NCBI GenBank assembly: GCA_949825045.1
Contig: OX463813.1
Span: 25,154,001-25,218,000, forward strand
DNA: 64,000 nucleotides
Origin: Argyresthia goedartella
Taxonomy: Eukaryota; Arthropoda; Insecta; Lepidoptera; Argyresthiidae
Direction of reading: 5' to 3'
Of this stretch, positions 54,086 to 64,000 are shown piece after piece; positions within the stretch are counted from its first letter, which is position 1, and the number at the start of each line of letters is the position of its first letter. The notes beneath the pieces were generated by a model. It saw nothing but the letters and a program-made list of their open reading frames with translations. It had not been told where the DNA came from and did no database searches. A program made the position numbers and the translations under genes.

Positions 54086-55255
54086 ATGTATATGTATGTA
54101 CATACAAGTAGAGTGCCACATGCGATGCCGTGTACAGACGGAGAGTTGATGCGGTCGCCGTGACAGAAATCGATCGGACCACATCATCATCATCAACATG
54201 GATGTATGTCTGTTCCTGTGTTCCCTCGTAACTACTCAACGCGGCTCAACCGATCTTGATTAATGATACGTCATTAGATTCGTCTTGATGGCCGTAGTAT
54301 TACTGGGTACATACAAAAATGAACCAAAATGGCGGATTTTATCCTCTTGAATATGCGGGCTAAACAAACCTAATTTCAAAACTCTCGAACGGTTATCAAA
54401 ACAAAGAGAATTAAAATGTGACTGCGGCAATATATACTAACTAATAGTTTAAATAAACCATAGTTTTAAATTAAGCATTTACAAATTTTTCGTAGTTAAC
54501 GTTTTCAAAATGAATGTGCTGTAATGTTTTGTGCTTTTCTGAAGCGATGACTTATATTTTTTCTGATAAACAGCTATGTTTTAATTCTCAAATTAAATCA
54601 AACATCAAAACTTTTAACTTAACCTAACCGAAATACCTAGTTTGGGGCCAGAAGCAATGAATGCGCCTGTATATAAAACGAAAGTAAGTCGGTATACACT
54701 CTCACTGATAGGCTGTTCAAACAAATTCCTATGGCCACTTAAAAAAAGAAATTAAAAAATAAATCAACACCTACGCGCGCTTTGATACGAGTACAAAAGG
54801 CTGGGTTTTCTACCCGAAAAGGTCTGATGTGAAGTGAGTGTATTGTTCTTTGGTACGGTATTATTTTTAAGATATACTTGGACTATTATTAAAAAGGTCG
54901 GTTTCGGTTCGACCCCCCGCGGAGGCTAATGTTTTGTTAAGTCTTATTGCACTATACGCTGCGAGAATTATAATATGAATGCAGAGTTTAATTCAGTATT
55001 AATGCACTCAAGCTGTTCATTTCACTCAAGCATTCGTCATACTCTGTGTTGTATGTAACTCTGTTTGTATTTTATGTATGTAGAGTTATGATGCGTTTAT
55101 GTCAATCAAATGGTTTACAATAATTTACATTATCAATTTTTTTATTAATTTGAATTCATGAAATTTAGAATTTGGTATTCTTGATTTTCGAAGATCAATG
55201 TTTAAGTTCCGACACTTTTTTTGATTGGGATAGCGTCTCTATTCGCTGTTAATAG
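54086..55255. other. Noncoding sequence with a SINE-B scrap
   Basis: No supported gene. 54640-54680 (GGGGCCAGAAGCAATGAATG, CCTGTATATAAA) is a remnant of the SINE-B body. Confidence 0.45.
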
Positions 55256-55330
55256 TAGATCAATGGCGTAAAGGCGAGCTTATCTATAAATATAAATTCC
55301 TTCCACCAAACCGAGACGAGTAATTGATGG
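55256..55330 (-). mobile_element. LINE 3' UTR scrap (AATATG-tail family)
   Basis: AAAGGCGAGCTTATCTATAA and TTCCTTCCACCAAACC match the 3' UTR of 49925-50470. Confidence 0.6.
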
Positions 55331-55547
55331 TTTTGTGGCGATAGACTTATCCTGGCACGGAGGTTAAATGAAGATAATTAAAGGCGAGCATAACTGTGCA
55401 CAAATAAAGAAAAAACCCAGCCTCTAATCCACTACCCGGCCGGGTTATAATAACATTATTCTTAATTCCAGAAATAGCGAACTGCTGTCCTATTTGTCAC
55501 GCTTCCTTGTACGGTTAGTACAGCAGACTTATTTATACCATGCTGTA

Positions 55548-55574
55548 CACAGTCAGGTCATAAGTTCTGTCACA
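55548..55574 (+). repeat. maT left terminal inverted repeat
   Basis: About 27 bp ending TTCTGTCACA; matched by the inverse of 56830-56856 with one mismatch at the third base. Confidence 0.93.
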
Positions 55575-55690
55575 CAATAAAAACTTTTGAATTTAGAACG
55601 CTGGCCACAAAAAAGTTTATTGAATTCGAATTTTGAATTTTTCATGAAAATAAAAATGTGTACTTTTTAGAATTTTCCTCATTTTTAAAT

Positions 55691-56731
55691 ATGGAGTGGA
55701 CACTTAAAGAAGACCGTGTCGCAGTTATTGCGTTGCATCGTTGCGGTTACGCGCCAATTCAGATTTTCGACTTACTGAAAAATTTGAATATAACCAAAAG
55801 ATTCGTTTATCGTACCATAAAACGATACAATGAAGACTCTAGTGTAGATGACAGGTCAAGAAGTGTTCGCCATTGCTCTGTTAGGACTCCAGCAGTGATA
55901 AAAGCTGTGAAGGCGCGAATTCAAAGAAATCCCATACGTAAGCAGAAACTGTTGGCCCTTCAGATGGGGTTAAGCAGGACCACGGTGAAAAGGGTGTTAA
56001 ATAAAGACTTAGGGCTTAGGGCATATCGAAGAAAAACAGGACATCGTTTGGACGCTCGTTTAATGGGCCTGAGACTGAAGAGATGCCGCGCTTTGTTGAA
56101 GCGGTACGCGGGAAAAAAGCATCGGGAAATTCTTTTTTCGGATGAAAAAATTTTCACCATGGAAGAGAGCTACAACAAACAAAATGATAAGGTGTACGCA
56201 CACAGCAGTGAAGAAGCGAGCAACCGTATTCCGCGTGTCCAACGAGGTCATTTTCCATCCTCGCTCATGGTTTGGTTGGGAGTCTCTTATTGGGGCTTAA
56301 CTGAGGTACATTTTTGTGAGAAAGGCGTAAAAACGAACGCAGTTGTGTATCAAAATACAGTCCTCAAGAACCTTGTGGAACCTGTTTCTCATACCATGTT
56401 TAATAACAGGCACTGGGTATTCCAACAAGATTCTGCGCCAGCTCATAGAGCGAAAAGCACACAAGACTGGCTGGCGGCGCGTGAAATCGACTTCATCCGG
56501 CACGAAGACTGGCCCTACTCCAGTCCAGATTTGAGTCCGTTAGATTACAAGATATGGCAACACTTGGAGGAAAAGGCCTGCTCAAAGCCTCATCCTGATT
56601 TGGAGTCACTAAAGGCATCCTTGATTAAGGCAGCCGCCGATATTGACATGGACCTCGTTCGTGCTGCGATAGACGACTGGCCGCGCAGAATAAAGGCCTG
56701 TATTCAAAATCGCGGGAGTCATTTTGAATAA
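55691..56731 (+). CDS. maT-type (DD37D) mariner transposase
   Basis: 346 residues from the ATG at 55691, the usual length for mariner; an upstream in-frame GTG at 55658 would add 11 residues without a family match, so the ATG is preferred. Residues 1-115 hold two helix-turn-helix regions for TIR binding (VAVIALHRCGYAPIQIFDLL and LLALQMGLSRTTVKRVLN). The catalytic triad is Asp151 (ILFSDEKIF), Asp247 (WVFQQDSAPAHRA) and Asp285 (SPDLSPLDYKIW), with 37 residues between the last two: DD37D, the hallmark of the maT family. The enzyme would cut and paste the element at TA. Ends with TAA before the right TIR. No stop or frameshift. Confidence 0.94.
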   Translation: MEWTLKEDRVAVIALHRCGYAPIQIFDLLKNLNITKRFVYRTIKRYNEDSSVDDRSRSVRHCSVRTPAVIKAVKARIQRNPIRKQKLLALQMGLSRTTVKRVLNKDLGLRAYRRKTGHRLDARLMGLRLKRCRALLKRYAGKKHREILFSDEKIFTMEESYNKQNDKVYAHSSEEASNRIPRVQRGHFPSSLMVWLGVSYWGLTEVHFCEKGVKTNAVVYQNTVLKNLVEPVSHTMFNNRHWVFQQDSAPAHRAKSTQDWLAAREIDFIRHEDWPYSSPDLSPLDYKIWQHLEEKACSKPHPDLESLKASLIKAAADIDMDLVRAAIDDWPRRIKACIQNRGSHFE

Positions 56732-56829
56732 ACTTTATTACCATAAGAATCTATGTTTTATTAAGTTGATTTTGCTATATAAATGTTTACATAAATAATA
56801 AACATGTCTAAATTATTTCATATTGCACA

Positions 56830-56856
56830 TGTGACAGAACTTATGACCTGACTATG
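56830..56856 (-). repeat. maT right terminal inverted repeat
   Basis: Inverse copy of the left end, followed by TA. Confidence 0.93.
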
Positions 56857-57240
56857 TATAAGGTAAGACAACCAACCGGTACATCTCACTACATTTATTC
56901 AGTTTACCTACAGCGATGTGTGTTAAGTATTAAAAACGTGTAAATACTAAATTATATTTTTAGCGTAACTAAATTATAATTTCAGTTTCTGGAAATTTTG
57001 CTGTTTAAATAAGCTTAATTTTTGCATATTATTTTCTGCAAAATGTAGTTGCATTACGAATTATTTTATTTTATGATGAAATTGATAATCTTTTTAAAGG
57101 TTTTATTGTTTTATGAAATAAAAATAAGTTATTTTAAAATTAGCCTGCATGACGTAAACTGCTAGGCAAAGGCCAAAGTAACGAACTAAGGTAGGTAAGT
57201 TATAAACAATATAAGTTTGTAATCATGGGCTGAAATATTT
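56857..57240. other. Noncoding, AT-rich sequence
   Basis: No supported gene. Confidence 0.4.
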
Positions 57241-57282
57241 ATTAAAAGTTATCATCAAATAACTTTGATGATAACTTTTAAT
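57241..57282. repeat. Perfect hairpin, 19-bp arms
   Basis: Arms 57241-57259 and 57264-57282, loop TAAC. The left arm begins ATTAAAAGTTATCATC. Confidence 0.95.
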
Positions 57283-58534
57283 ACCCAAAATTCCATTTTG
57301 TAAGTCCTCGAATTCAACCGTACTTCCATCTGTAGATTAGTTCAGATTAATTTATAGTTACCCTAGTGTGGGATCAACTGAAGTCGGCTCGTACATAATC
57401 CTAACTCGAGGAGCCCAATCCTAATGGCTTAAGGAATCTGATCTGAAAATCTCTGCTTTTCTTAGAGAAGACACAGTCTTTGATGGATGATGCGGATCCG
57501 TAGGCCGTACATTTGGTAATAGCACAGATACTATGTAATAGCCATAGGTGGACCGTTGCAATGTGAAAAAATAAGAAATAAAAGGTGTTATGTAAAATAT
57601 ATAACAAAAAAATATTAATCCATATACGGGCATTAGAATCACTCACGATAATAAACTAACTTATGTCGGACTTTCATGTATTCCGCTTTGAATAAGAAAT
57701 AAATTGGTAATTCTAAGCAGAGCCGCCATTCGGCAAAATTCGTCGTCTCTTATCTGAAATACGTCCATTTGATTAATTAGAAACGTTCCGTTTAAAACGT
57801 CTGTTGATTTGTGCTCCAAATTACTTTTGGCGCCTTTGTGGCAAAGGAAACTTTTGTACAGAAATTCCTTTGGTTTGATGACGTGGCGGGGTTTGATCAC
57901 GTTCATCACTATGCCTATATGGTTCTAGGTACTACAGCTTTCTAGAAAGTCTCCCAAAGCAATTTGCGATTTCTCAACTAAAGTTTTCATTCCCTTTTTT
58001 AGTTAAAATCAAGTAAATAAATACCTCAACCTTAGTCCATCGTTGTGAGTGGCAACTGGATATTAAGAGCTACAGGGAATGACAGCTTGGAAAGTTTCGT
58101 ATTGTTCGACATGTAACATATCCCTCCACATCCGTTGCTAATTTATGATGTATGATATCAAGATCTTCTCAACCACTAAACCCCGTTATGAGGCGTCGCG
58201 ATTTTGAACCTAATGCTATTGGACTGGGTAGCCTAACAAATGCAAAAATCACGCCGCGGATTATAAACAAAAGGGGTCATCAGTACCGGATTTGTTTCAG
58301 CAGTCATATTTTATAAACATAATTTTGTGTAAAAAAGACCACACTTTATCAACAATGTGTTATGACGTCACATCACAATGTTTCCCTAAAACGGACGAAC
58401 ATAAAAGCGTTAAGGCAGATAATGAAACTATTTAAGTAGACTTCCCTTGTCAAGTAGGCAATTGCGTGATGGATGACGAAGGAGCTATAAGCATTTTTCT
58501 GATATATAAGTTGACCAAACTCCGAATGTAAGCG
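57283..58534. other. Noncoding, unassigned sequence
   Basis: No supported gene. Minus-strand frames at 57401-57646 and 57661-57909 have no recognised motif or splice context. Confidence 0.4.
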
Positions 58535-58600
58535 GCTCAAATGGGCAACTTATGCAGCCCAAATGGGCAATTTGCAGCCCCAATGGGCAACTTACAGTTA
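58535..58600. repeat. Short tandem repeat, about 22-bp unit
   Basis: AAATGGGCAACTTATGCAGC and two variants in tandem. Confidence 0.75.
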
Positions 58601-59294
58601 GAAAGCCTTCAGCATATACCGAGGCCACGGCTAGCAGTGACATCTAACTATAACTACTTCACCACACACGCACGCACACACATAAACAAACACATAGAGA
58701 AACAATGGGGAGGTATACTACACGAGCTGATGCCCGCTCAATGTGTAGAGACCCGGACTTATCAGCGAGGTCTGACTCCTGTGCATGGGTAATTCCAATG
58801 ATTTCGCTTCCAATAAAAAAAAAACAAATTTAAGCAATGCCCGTCACAGTACTTAAAATCTCTCCTCGCATAGATTATAGAACCAACAAAGTAGACTTAA
58901 AATAACACCAAAACATTCTCAAAACATAATCAAGACTTTATGGTACAAGATATAGGGGCTATTTTATTTATAGGCGCAAGATATTGCTAATATTTGTAGG
59001 GGACTGGGGCATGTAATTTTGAGAGCGCAGTCGTACATTATTGCATACAAGAGGTTTTTAACTAGAGAATCTGTGAAATTGTGAAGGCGTGTAAACTGAC
59101 TAACCAGGGCACTAAACTAACAGCTTCAAATCCTGTTCTCGTCTGGTTGCCACAGGTTCAACTATATTTCTAATTCGAAACTGATTGAACAAAATCATAA
59201 TATTAAAACACTCTTTTTCAATTACTTTAGTGATGCCTTTGGAATTGGGTGGAATACCATTCAGTCATGATTATCATATCATTGACCGAGCGAG
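58601..59294. other. Noncoding, unassigned sequence
   Basis: No supported gene. Confidence 0.4.
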
Positions 59295-60268
59295 AGACAG
59301 TGACAGGTCGCACTCTTACACGAACGGTTCCGGTACTACAAGAAAAAATGCAGTAAACACGTATATTGTATGGGGAAGGGGACCCTTTCATTTGTTTAAC
59401 TGCGTCAGGGGGGTCTCACTCAACAGTTTAGGTACGATCGACCGGCCAACCCGACGTGCAGGATTTCAGTAAGGTGGCCGCTCGCTTGGCTCGGAGTCGC
59501 GTCGCGCGCTAGCCGCTCCTCATAAGCAACTTTTCTGTGAGGTTTGCAACAACAATGACTTAAGTATCTAACATTTTAGGGTGTCTAAAGGAATTGTTCA
59601 CAAATAAAATTCGATTCCTTTTTAATTGAATACCTACCTTTTTGTTTACCTAAAAGTAAACACATTAGACCCAGTATAACACAAATTACAATTACAGAAG
59701 TAAGGAGGTAGGTACCTTACCTAGCCTTAGAATTTGTCAAAGCCTGAGTAAGTATTGATAACTTCTCTTACACAGAGAGGACTAAAATTCACAAACACAA
59801 ATCGCACGTAGGTAACCCTAGCGTGATCAAGCGAGACAGGAGTTTACAGGACGACCTTGTGACGTTAGAGTAAAAGAAGCTCTCAGGCGTAGTAATGCGG
59901 CGTAATCTAGCTTGCACGGGCGGGGCAACTGATTCTGTAGGTGTTTAGCGATTATTGTACGTAGCGCAGGTGTGCGAGCTAGATTGCGCTTTATTATCGC
60001 GCAGCGAGAGTAGCTATTTATTTAAGTGCATTTGCGGAATGATCTTTCTGTACGTAGTACTATTAAGTATGCTGTGACTGCGTGTAGTTCATTATTTGTT
60101 CCTGTAGCGACAACAAAAATACAAATTCTATGAAAATTTCAACTCTCTACCTATTTCGGTTCATGGACACAGCCCGCTGACGGACAGACAGATAGATGGA
60201 CAGACGGACATACAGCGGAGGTTTAGTAATAGGGTCCAATTTGATTGTGTGTTTGTAATGTAACCCTA
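59295..60268 (+). repeat. Family-P dispersed repeat, split by a 0.7-kb insert
   Basis: The 5' half (GTGACAGGTCGCACTC, CACGAACGGTTCCGG, GGGACCCTTTCATTTG) stops at about 59402, and the 3' half resumes at 60088 (TTCCTGTAGCGACAAC, TATGAAAATTTCAAC, GACGGACAGACAGATAG, TTTAGTAATAGGGTCC, TGTAACCCTAAAA). The intervening 685 bp is not family P. Confidence 0.7.
59403..60087. other. Unidentified insert inside family P
   Basis: Bounded by TTCATTTGTTT (59388-59398 area) and TTCATTATTTGTTC (60088-60101), a possible imperfect target duplication. Starts near ACTGCGTCAGG and ends near GACTGCGTGTAG. It includes an imperfect 18-bp inverted repeat (59900-59917 / 59972-59989). No coding capacity recognised. Confidence 0.4.
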
Positions 60269-60285
60269 AAATGGCTCCTCTAGTT

Positions 60286-60304
60286 CATCTCTCTCTCTCT
60301 CTCT
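60286..60304. repeat. (CT)n microsatellite
   Basis: About nine CT units. Confidence 0.85.
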
Positions 60305-60617
60305 AACACAGGATTGCAAATTAAGTTACACAAAAGAAGGTTACCTCAAACGTTCGAAGGTCGACCTGCCAATTTGTGCTGTTTACTAAGCTCAGAACAA
60401 CTAGGACTGGAAGCGCATCTAAATTAAATGTCCTACAGAAAATACGCCTTGCTGATTGCAGAACCGTCCGGTGTGATAAAAGTATTTGTTTTTTGAACAG
60501 ATCGTGTGAATTTAAAATTACACAGTAACTAACTAATGTAATATGATCTAACGTTGAGCTGTGGCAGCAAATCGGGACCAAAATCAATTTCAAATTCAAA
60601 ATTCTTAATTTTTTGTA
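60305..60617. other. Noncoding, unassigned sequence
   Basis: A 92-codon minus-strand frame spans part of it, without recognisable motifs. Confidence 0.35.
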
Positions 60618-60690
60618 AATGTTTAGAAAACGTCATATTTGCCATTTCTCTACATTAGACTACTGTGGGAGAAGAAGAGCGAGGAAACTT
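60618..60690 (-). mobile_element. Fragment of the 36630-39604 LINE family, 3' UTR
   Basis: Minus-strand match to 39480-39560: CTTCTTCTCCCACAGTAGTC, ATGTAGAGAAATGGC. It retains half of the 3' UTR hairpin. Confidence 0.75.
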
Positions 60691-60697
60691 TCACAAA

Positions 60698-61095
60698 TGA
60701 TTGCTGTTTAAAGATAGGTGATGATGTTGTTAAATCTGACGCTGAAAAAAATAATAGGGTTTTGCACCCGTAGCATTGAAGCCGTAGCAGCCCTGTCCCT
60801 CTAGTTTTGCGACAACCCTATCGAAAGTTAAACGAAGCGGGTAGCGAATTTATTACCGAGATAAAAACTTAGAATAGTAGTTACTTCGAGGAGTTCGGCG
60901 TCTCCATTCTATAACATCCTCAGCTTTAGGCATTCGTCTACACTGTATTTGTGGAGTAACCAAATTAATTTGGGTATTAAAGGATCTAGTCGGATAACGT
61001 TTGATTTATTAGTTAAAGCTATTAGAAGCTCAACAACATACCTCTGGAGAATTCGAAATTGTCATTTGAGCAATTTAAAAGGGTTGTTAAAAAGT
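60698..61095 (+). mobile_element. Scrambled fragments of the same LINE family
   Basis: 60698-60748 matches 37615-37665 of the ORF2 (AAAGATAGGTGATGATGTTG). 61022-61095 matches 39215-39275 (ATACCTCTGGAGA, ATTTGAGCAATTTAAAA). About 1.5 kb of ORF2 between them is replaced by 270 bp of unrelated DNA. Confidence 0.7.
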
Positions 61096-61537
61096 GAAGC
61101 ACGTCAGCAGCGCGGTAGTCACGCGACTGACTAACAGTGTTGCAAGCGCACTCTATGAACCCATTCCTTATTGAACAAATGGCTGACAGCAGGTGCAATG
61201 ATGTTTCCCCGTTGGAAACCATTCTCGAAGTGAAGCGTGCCACCTCGCGTCGCGCGGCTGCAGTGCCATGTGAATGCATGTGCGGCTGCCGCCCTACCTA
61301 ATGTGAAAACAGTCGTGGAATATCCACCACCGACCAGGCTACGCCACGCCAGGTTCACTTCAAACCAGGTTCACTGCACACACACAGCCACATAGCGTTC
61401 CGCATGAGCACACGGCGGCGCCGACACACGCACACATTGCCGAGTTTTAGAGGATCGAGTCGGACACAAGAGATGATTGATATAATTTGCGCGCGACAGT
61501 GGAATGGCGGCGGTGCTCAGCGACAACCCTAGCCTAG
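61096..61537. other. Noncoding, unassigned sequence
   Basis: No supported gene; locally GC-rich around 61240-61440. Confidence 0.4.
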
Positions 61538-61740
61538 ACGACCTCTGTGGCGCAGCGGTTGTCGCTCTGCCTAGCATGCGAGAGGCCGCGGTTCGATCAC
61601 CGGCTGGGGGTAAAAAAACTCAGGTCTTCGATGTTTATATGTGCGTGACGTGGCTGTTTCTGGTTCCCACGACACCGGGTATCCTAGTGTGGGCCAGTAG
61701 CAAAGTATGTGCCTGTATGTAAATGTTGTTTATGTTTGAG
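61538..61740 (+). mobile_element. tRNA-derived SINE family B
   Basis: ACGACCTCTGTGGCGCAGCG, box B mutated to GGTTCGATCACCGG, CAGGTCTTCGATG, GTTCCCACGACACCGGG, CCTAGTGTGGGCC and GTGCCTGTATGTAAATG. Same order as 8808-9030. Confidence 0.85.
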
Positions 61741-61804
61741 CAAGAGTATGTATTATTATTCAAATATAGGCCTTGTGAACTTACTATTTCTTATTTATAC
61801 TATG

Positions 61805-61883
61805 ATACCGACCCCGCACTGAACTCTCGCGCTATGCGGACGTCACAAGAACCCACCCCTCCCGCACCGAAACACTACCGCAG
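61805..61883 (+). repeat. C-rich dispersed repeat
   Basis: GGACGTCACAAGAACCCACC, CCTCCCGCACCGAAACACTA, CCGCAG. Partner of 8523-8615. Confidence 0.55.
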
Positions 61884-61904
61884 CACATTTAATTATTATG
61901 ATTA

Positions 61905-62180
61905 ATAAGCAACAATAAATAATTACGAAATTATTAACAACAAGGTCTGTGTTGAGCTAGATTAACCCCATACAGTCCCATCATTTAAGTAATCTTGAAC
62001 AATGTAATATCCCTTTTTCGACAAAGTTAACTTGCTTTTAAAACTGCTCAGATGGCAATTTCAAATTCTATATGGGTATTTTATTGTAGTAGAGAATGCA
62101 CTGACCCTTGAAAGAATTGCTAACCTTCGCGAGTCTAAACCGGGGCGCAACTAGATCGTGATTATTTCTTAGGTTAGGAT
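61905..62180 (-). mobile_element. 3'-end fragment of the 36630-39604 LINE family
   Basis: Minus strand corresponds to about 39130-39390: TTTAGACTCGCGAAGGTTAG, ATTCTTTCAAGGGTCAGTGC, AGGGATATTACATTG, then the stop region and AATAATTTCGTAATTATT. The frame has small deletions. Confidence 0.85.
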
Positions 62181-62251
62181 TTAAAAATATTTACGATATG
62201 ATCCGTGACATCATCAATGCGTCTGTGAACGCCATGTCAAAGTGAACAAAA

Positions 62252-62400
62252 ATCGGTCAAGTGCGAGTCGGACGAAATTCTCTTTAAGTTAATATTTAAT
62301 TTAAAAAAATGCGGCTAGTTCATATTTTAAATGTCTACCTATAACAGTTCATGAGTAACAGTCCGCTGACGGACACACAGCGGAGGCTTAGTAAACATGC
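62252..62400 (+). repeat. Family-P dispersed repeat, shortened copy
   Basis: AATCGGTCAAGTGCGAGTCG at the start and CATGAGTAACAGTCCGCTGA, GGACACACAGCGGAGGCTTA at the end. Confidence 0.7.
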
Positions 62401-64000
62401 CCTGAACATGGTGCGAAATCAAAACACCGCAATTTTATAACTAATTTCCCTACGTTTTTATGGGATTTAAAATACACCGTCTAATATTTACTTAATTATT
62501 AATCCATGGAAAAAGGGCATCAGTGCTTATTGACGCCAACATAAACGAAATTACTGGGAACAATAATTCCGCCATTTTGAAATAGTGGCGCTCTCTGGCG
62601 GCTTTCCAAGGGATTACCGACGGACTGTTCTTCACATGCTGGTCATCTCGACGCAATTTCGAGAACACTAAGGCCGGTATTTGCTTGTCAAAACTGAAAT
62701 ATACAACTGTGCTGGGTTCACTAACTGATTGCTAGAACACAACGAAAATTTAATCGTTCTATTTGTATGCAATGCTCTGTTATAGTAAAATATGACGCCA
62801 TATTTGTAGCGTTGGACGCACTGTGTGAGCTGAAAGAAAGTTTATGGCGGAAAAACTGTATTTATTTGCGACCTACTTTAGACTTTGCAGAAGTCACTCA
62901 CAATGCCCAGTTGTTTTCAGATCTTTTTCGGAATCAAAGTTTTTCGTAAGAACCAAAAGTTTTTCTATATTTAATAATATATTTGGCGAGACAGAGGGCT
63001 AGCTTATCGCCTGATTTTAGTCTGTCCAAATTTACAATTAATTTACCACCTTTTTACTTCATATTTGTTTCATACCCCTCTTCAGGGAAAAATGCGTAAG
63101 TGTGAGAATATTTACCTATATATATTGCACTATGTATGAAAGTATGCTTCATTTGAAACCAATAAGCCGACATAGCATTGAAATTATAAATTAAAATGCT
63201 TAAATAACTGTGAACGATAACTTTCGACTCGACGTATTCTTTTACACTTTTAACATTGAAACTAATTAATACGGTGCAGGACGCTCGGGGCATCGCACGG
63301 CATTTGCCGTACATTTTTTAAGTTTATGTTTTATGTTATTTTTTGTTGTAGGGTATGGCAGTACGGGTACTGCCATGAAATTTTTTAAATGTGTAAAAAG
63401 AAGTATTGCAATCCCAGTAATGTTTCCCATCTCATATGCGTAGGAGCATTTGAACGCACACAATCACAGAATGAACATTCATGTGTGCCTGCCTTTTCTA
63501 GGGAGTTTTCGCACGCAAACTACGGCTGTTTCCGTGATTTTGTGTTTGAAAATATACGCGACTGTTCAATTAGTGTCAAGTCAGAGAAGCTTGTGGACGC
63601 TAGCTCTCGCGCCAATTATCGTGTTTCAAATTGAAATTAATAAATTACTTTAAACAATGGAAAAAAAGGTTTTAGAGGCAGGTATATATTTGAGTTTTTA
63701 TTATTATTATTGAAAGAGTTTTATTGTTTTTACTTTTTTGACCCCATTTTTAAAAATTAATTTGCCATTCAACTACTATGAAAATAAATAAACACTTTCT
63801 CTCACAGGAGTTTTGCGATTTTATTTTCAGAATTGTGAGAATCTGAAAAGTTTCCGGAAGTTTTGCAACATGAAATACTGATATTTCAGCCATCCACAAT
63901 TGCGCATCGCTGCATCGCCAGGTACATGATTATACTTTTCGGGGATATTCTTCAGTCTTTTATTGGAAACGAAACAGTCAGCCGCTGTCTGTCGCCGTAG
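62401..64000. other. Noncoding, unassigned sequence
   Basis: No supported gene. A SINE-A scrap (AGACAGAGGGCTAGCTTATCG) lies at 62990-63010. Frames at 62767-62949 and 63389-63653 show no recognisable motif, though neither can be excluded as an exon. Confidence 0.4.

Larger units (their letters stand above)
55548..56856 (+). mobile_element. maT-type Tc1/mariner DNA transposon
   Basis: 1309 bp, bounded by TA at 55546-55547 and 56857-56858. Terminal inverted repeats of about 27 bp start CACAGTCAGGTCATAAGTTC (left) and CATAGTCAGGTCATAAGTTC (right, minus strand), one mismatch. Encodes one uninterrupted transposase. Everything required in cis and trans for movement looks present. Confidence 0.95.

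Noticed and set aside
55658..55690. GTG start 11 codons upstream of the transposase ATG
   Set aside because: GTG is not a usual eukaryotic start and the added residues match no mariner N-terminus.
59475..59515. GC-rich block as a promoter
   Set aside because: Short, without core promoter elements or a downstream frame.
60321..60599. 92-codon minus-strand frame
   Set aside because: No recognised domain, and it lies between LINE scraps and family P.

Overview
The window looks like repeat-dense, noncoding chromatin from an insect, most probably a moth or butterfly. The evidence is a set of repeat types I associate with Lepidoptera: a short dispersed element that opens with a tRNA-independent 'AAGTGCGAGTCGGACTCG' box and closes with 'TACGGAACCCTAAAA' (about nine copies), tRNA-headed SINEs, R-type and CR1/Jockey-superfamily LINEs with short tandem 3' tails, a BEL/Pao LTR element and a maT-type (DD37D) mariner. 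The species cannot be named from sequence alone. I found no host gene with several exons. The only host-like coding signal is a 48-nt candidate first exon at 28533-28580.

Layout. 1-8800: tandem and dispersed repeats around a nearly full-length minus-strand LINE (2401-6608) with an open ORF1 and a broken ORF2. 8800-14760: SINEs, a 311-bp tandem repeat, copies of the Lepidoptera-type dispersed repeat (one carrying a nested LINE tail with a 14-bp target duplication) and a minus-strand LINE end. 14768-19683: a BEL/Pao element with two 523-bp LTRs differing at one base by eye, a 5-bp target duplication, an open gag, and a pol reduced to protease start, RNase H and the C-terminal part of integrase. 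21236-22300: a 52-bp tandem array. 23100-27077: a plus-strand CR1-like LINE with a broken ORF2. 28600-33400: LINE, SINE and Ty3/gypsy remnants. 36630-39604: a 5'-truncated LINE with an 879-codon open endonuclease/RT frame. 40000-46300: SINEs, a TIR-bearing MITE and several perfect hairpins. 46790-49440: a decayed retroelement whose RT is followed by a CCHC knuckle and a PD-(D/E)XK-like segment rather than preceded by an APE endonuclease. 49900-55500: LINE tails, a chimeric SINE, a microsatellite and MITE copies. 55548-56856: an intact-looking maT mariner with TIRs and TA duplication. 57000-64000: scattered LINE, SINE and dispersed-repeat fragments.

The genes do not form a cellular pathway; each set serves its own element. 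Only two elements look recent: the maT mariner (whole transposase, near-perfect TIRs) and the BEL/Pao copy (near-identical LTRs), and the latter cannot be autonomous because its reverse transcriptase is missing. The tRNA-headed SINEs would depend on LINE machinery for movement. Family names given from memory are based on motifs, not searches.
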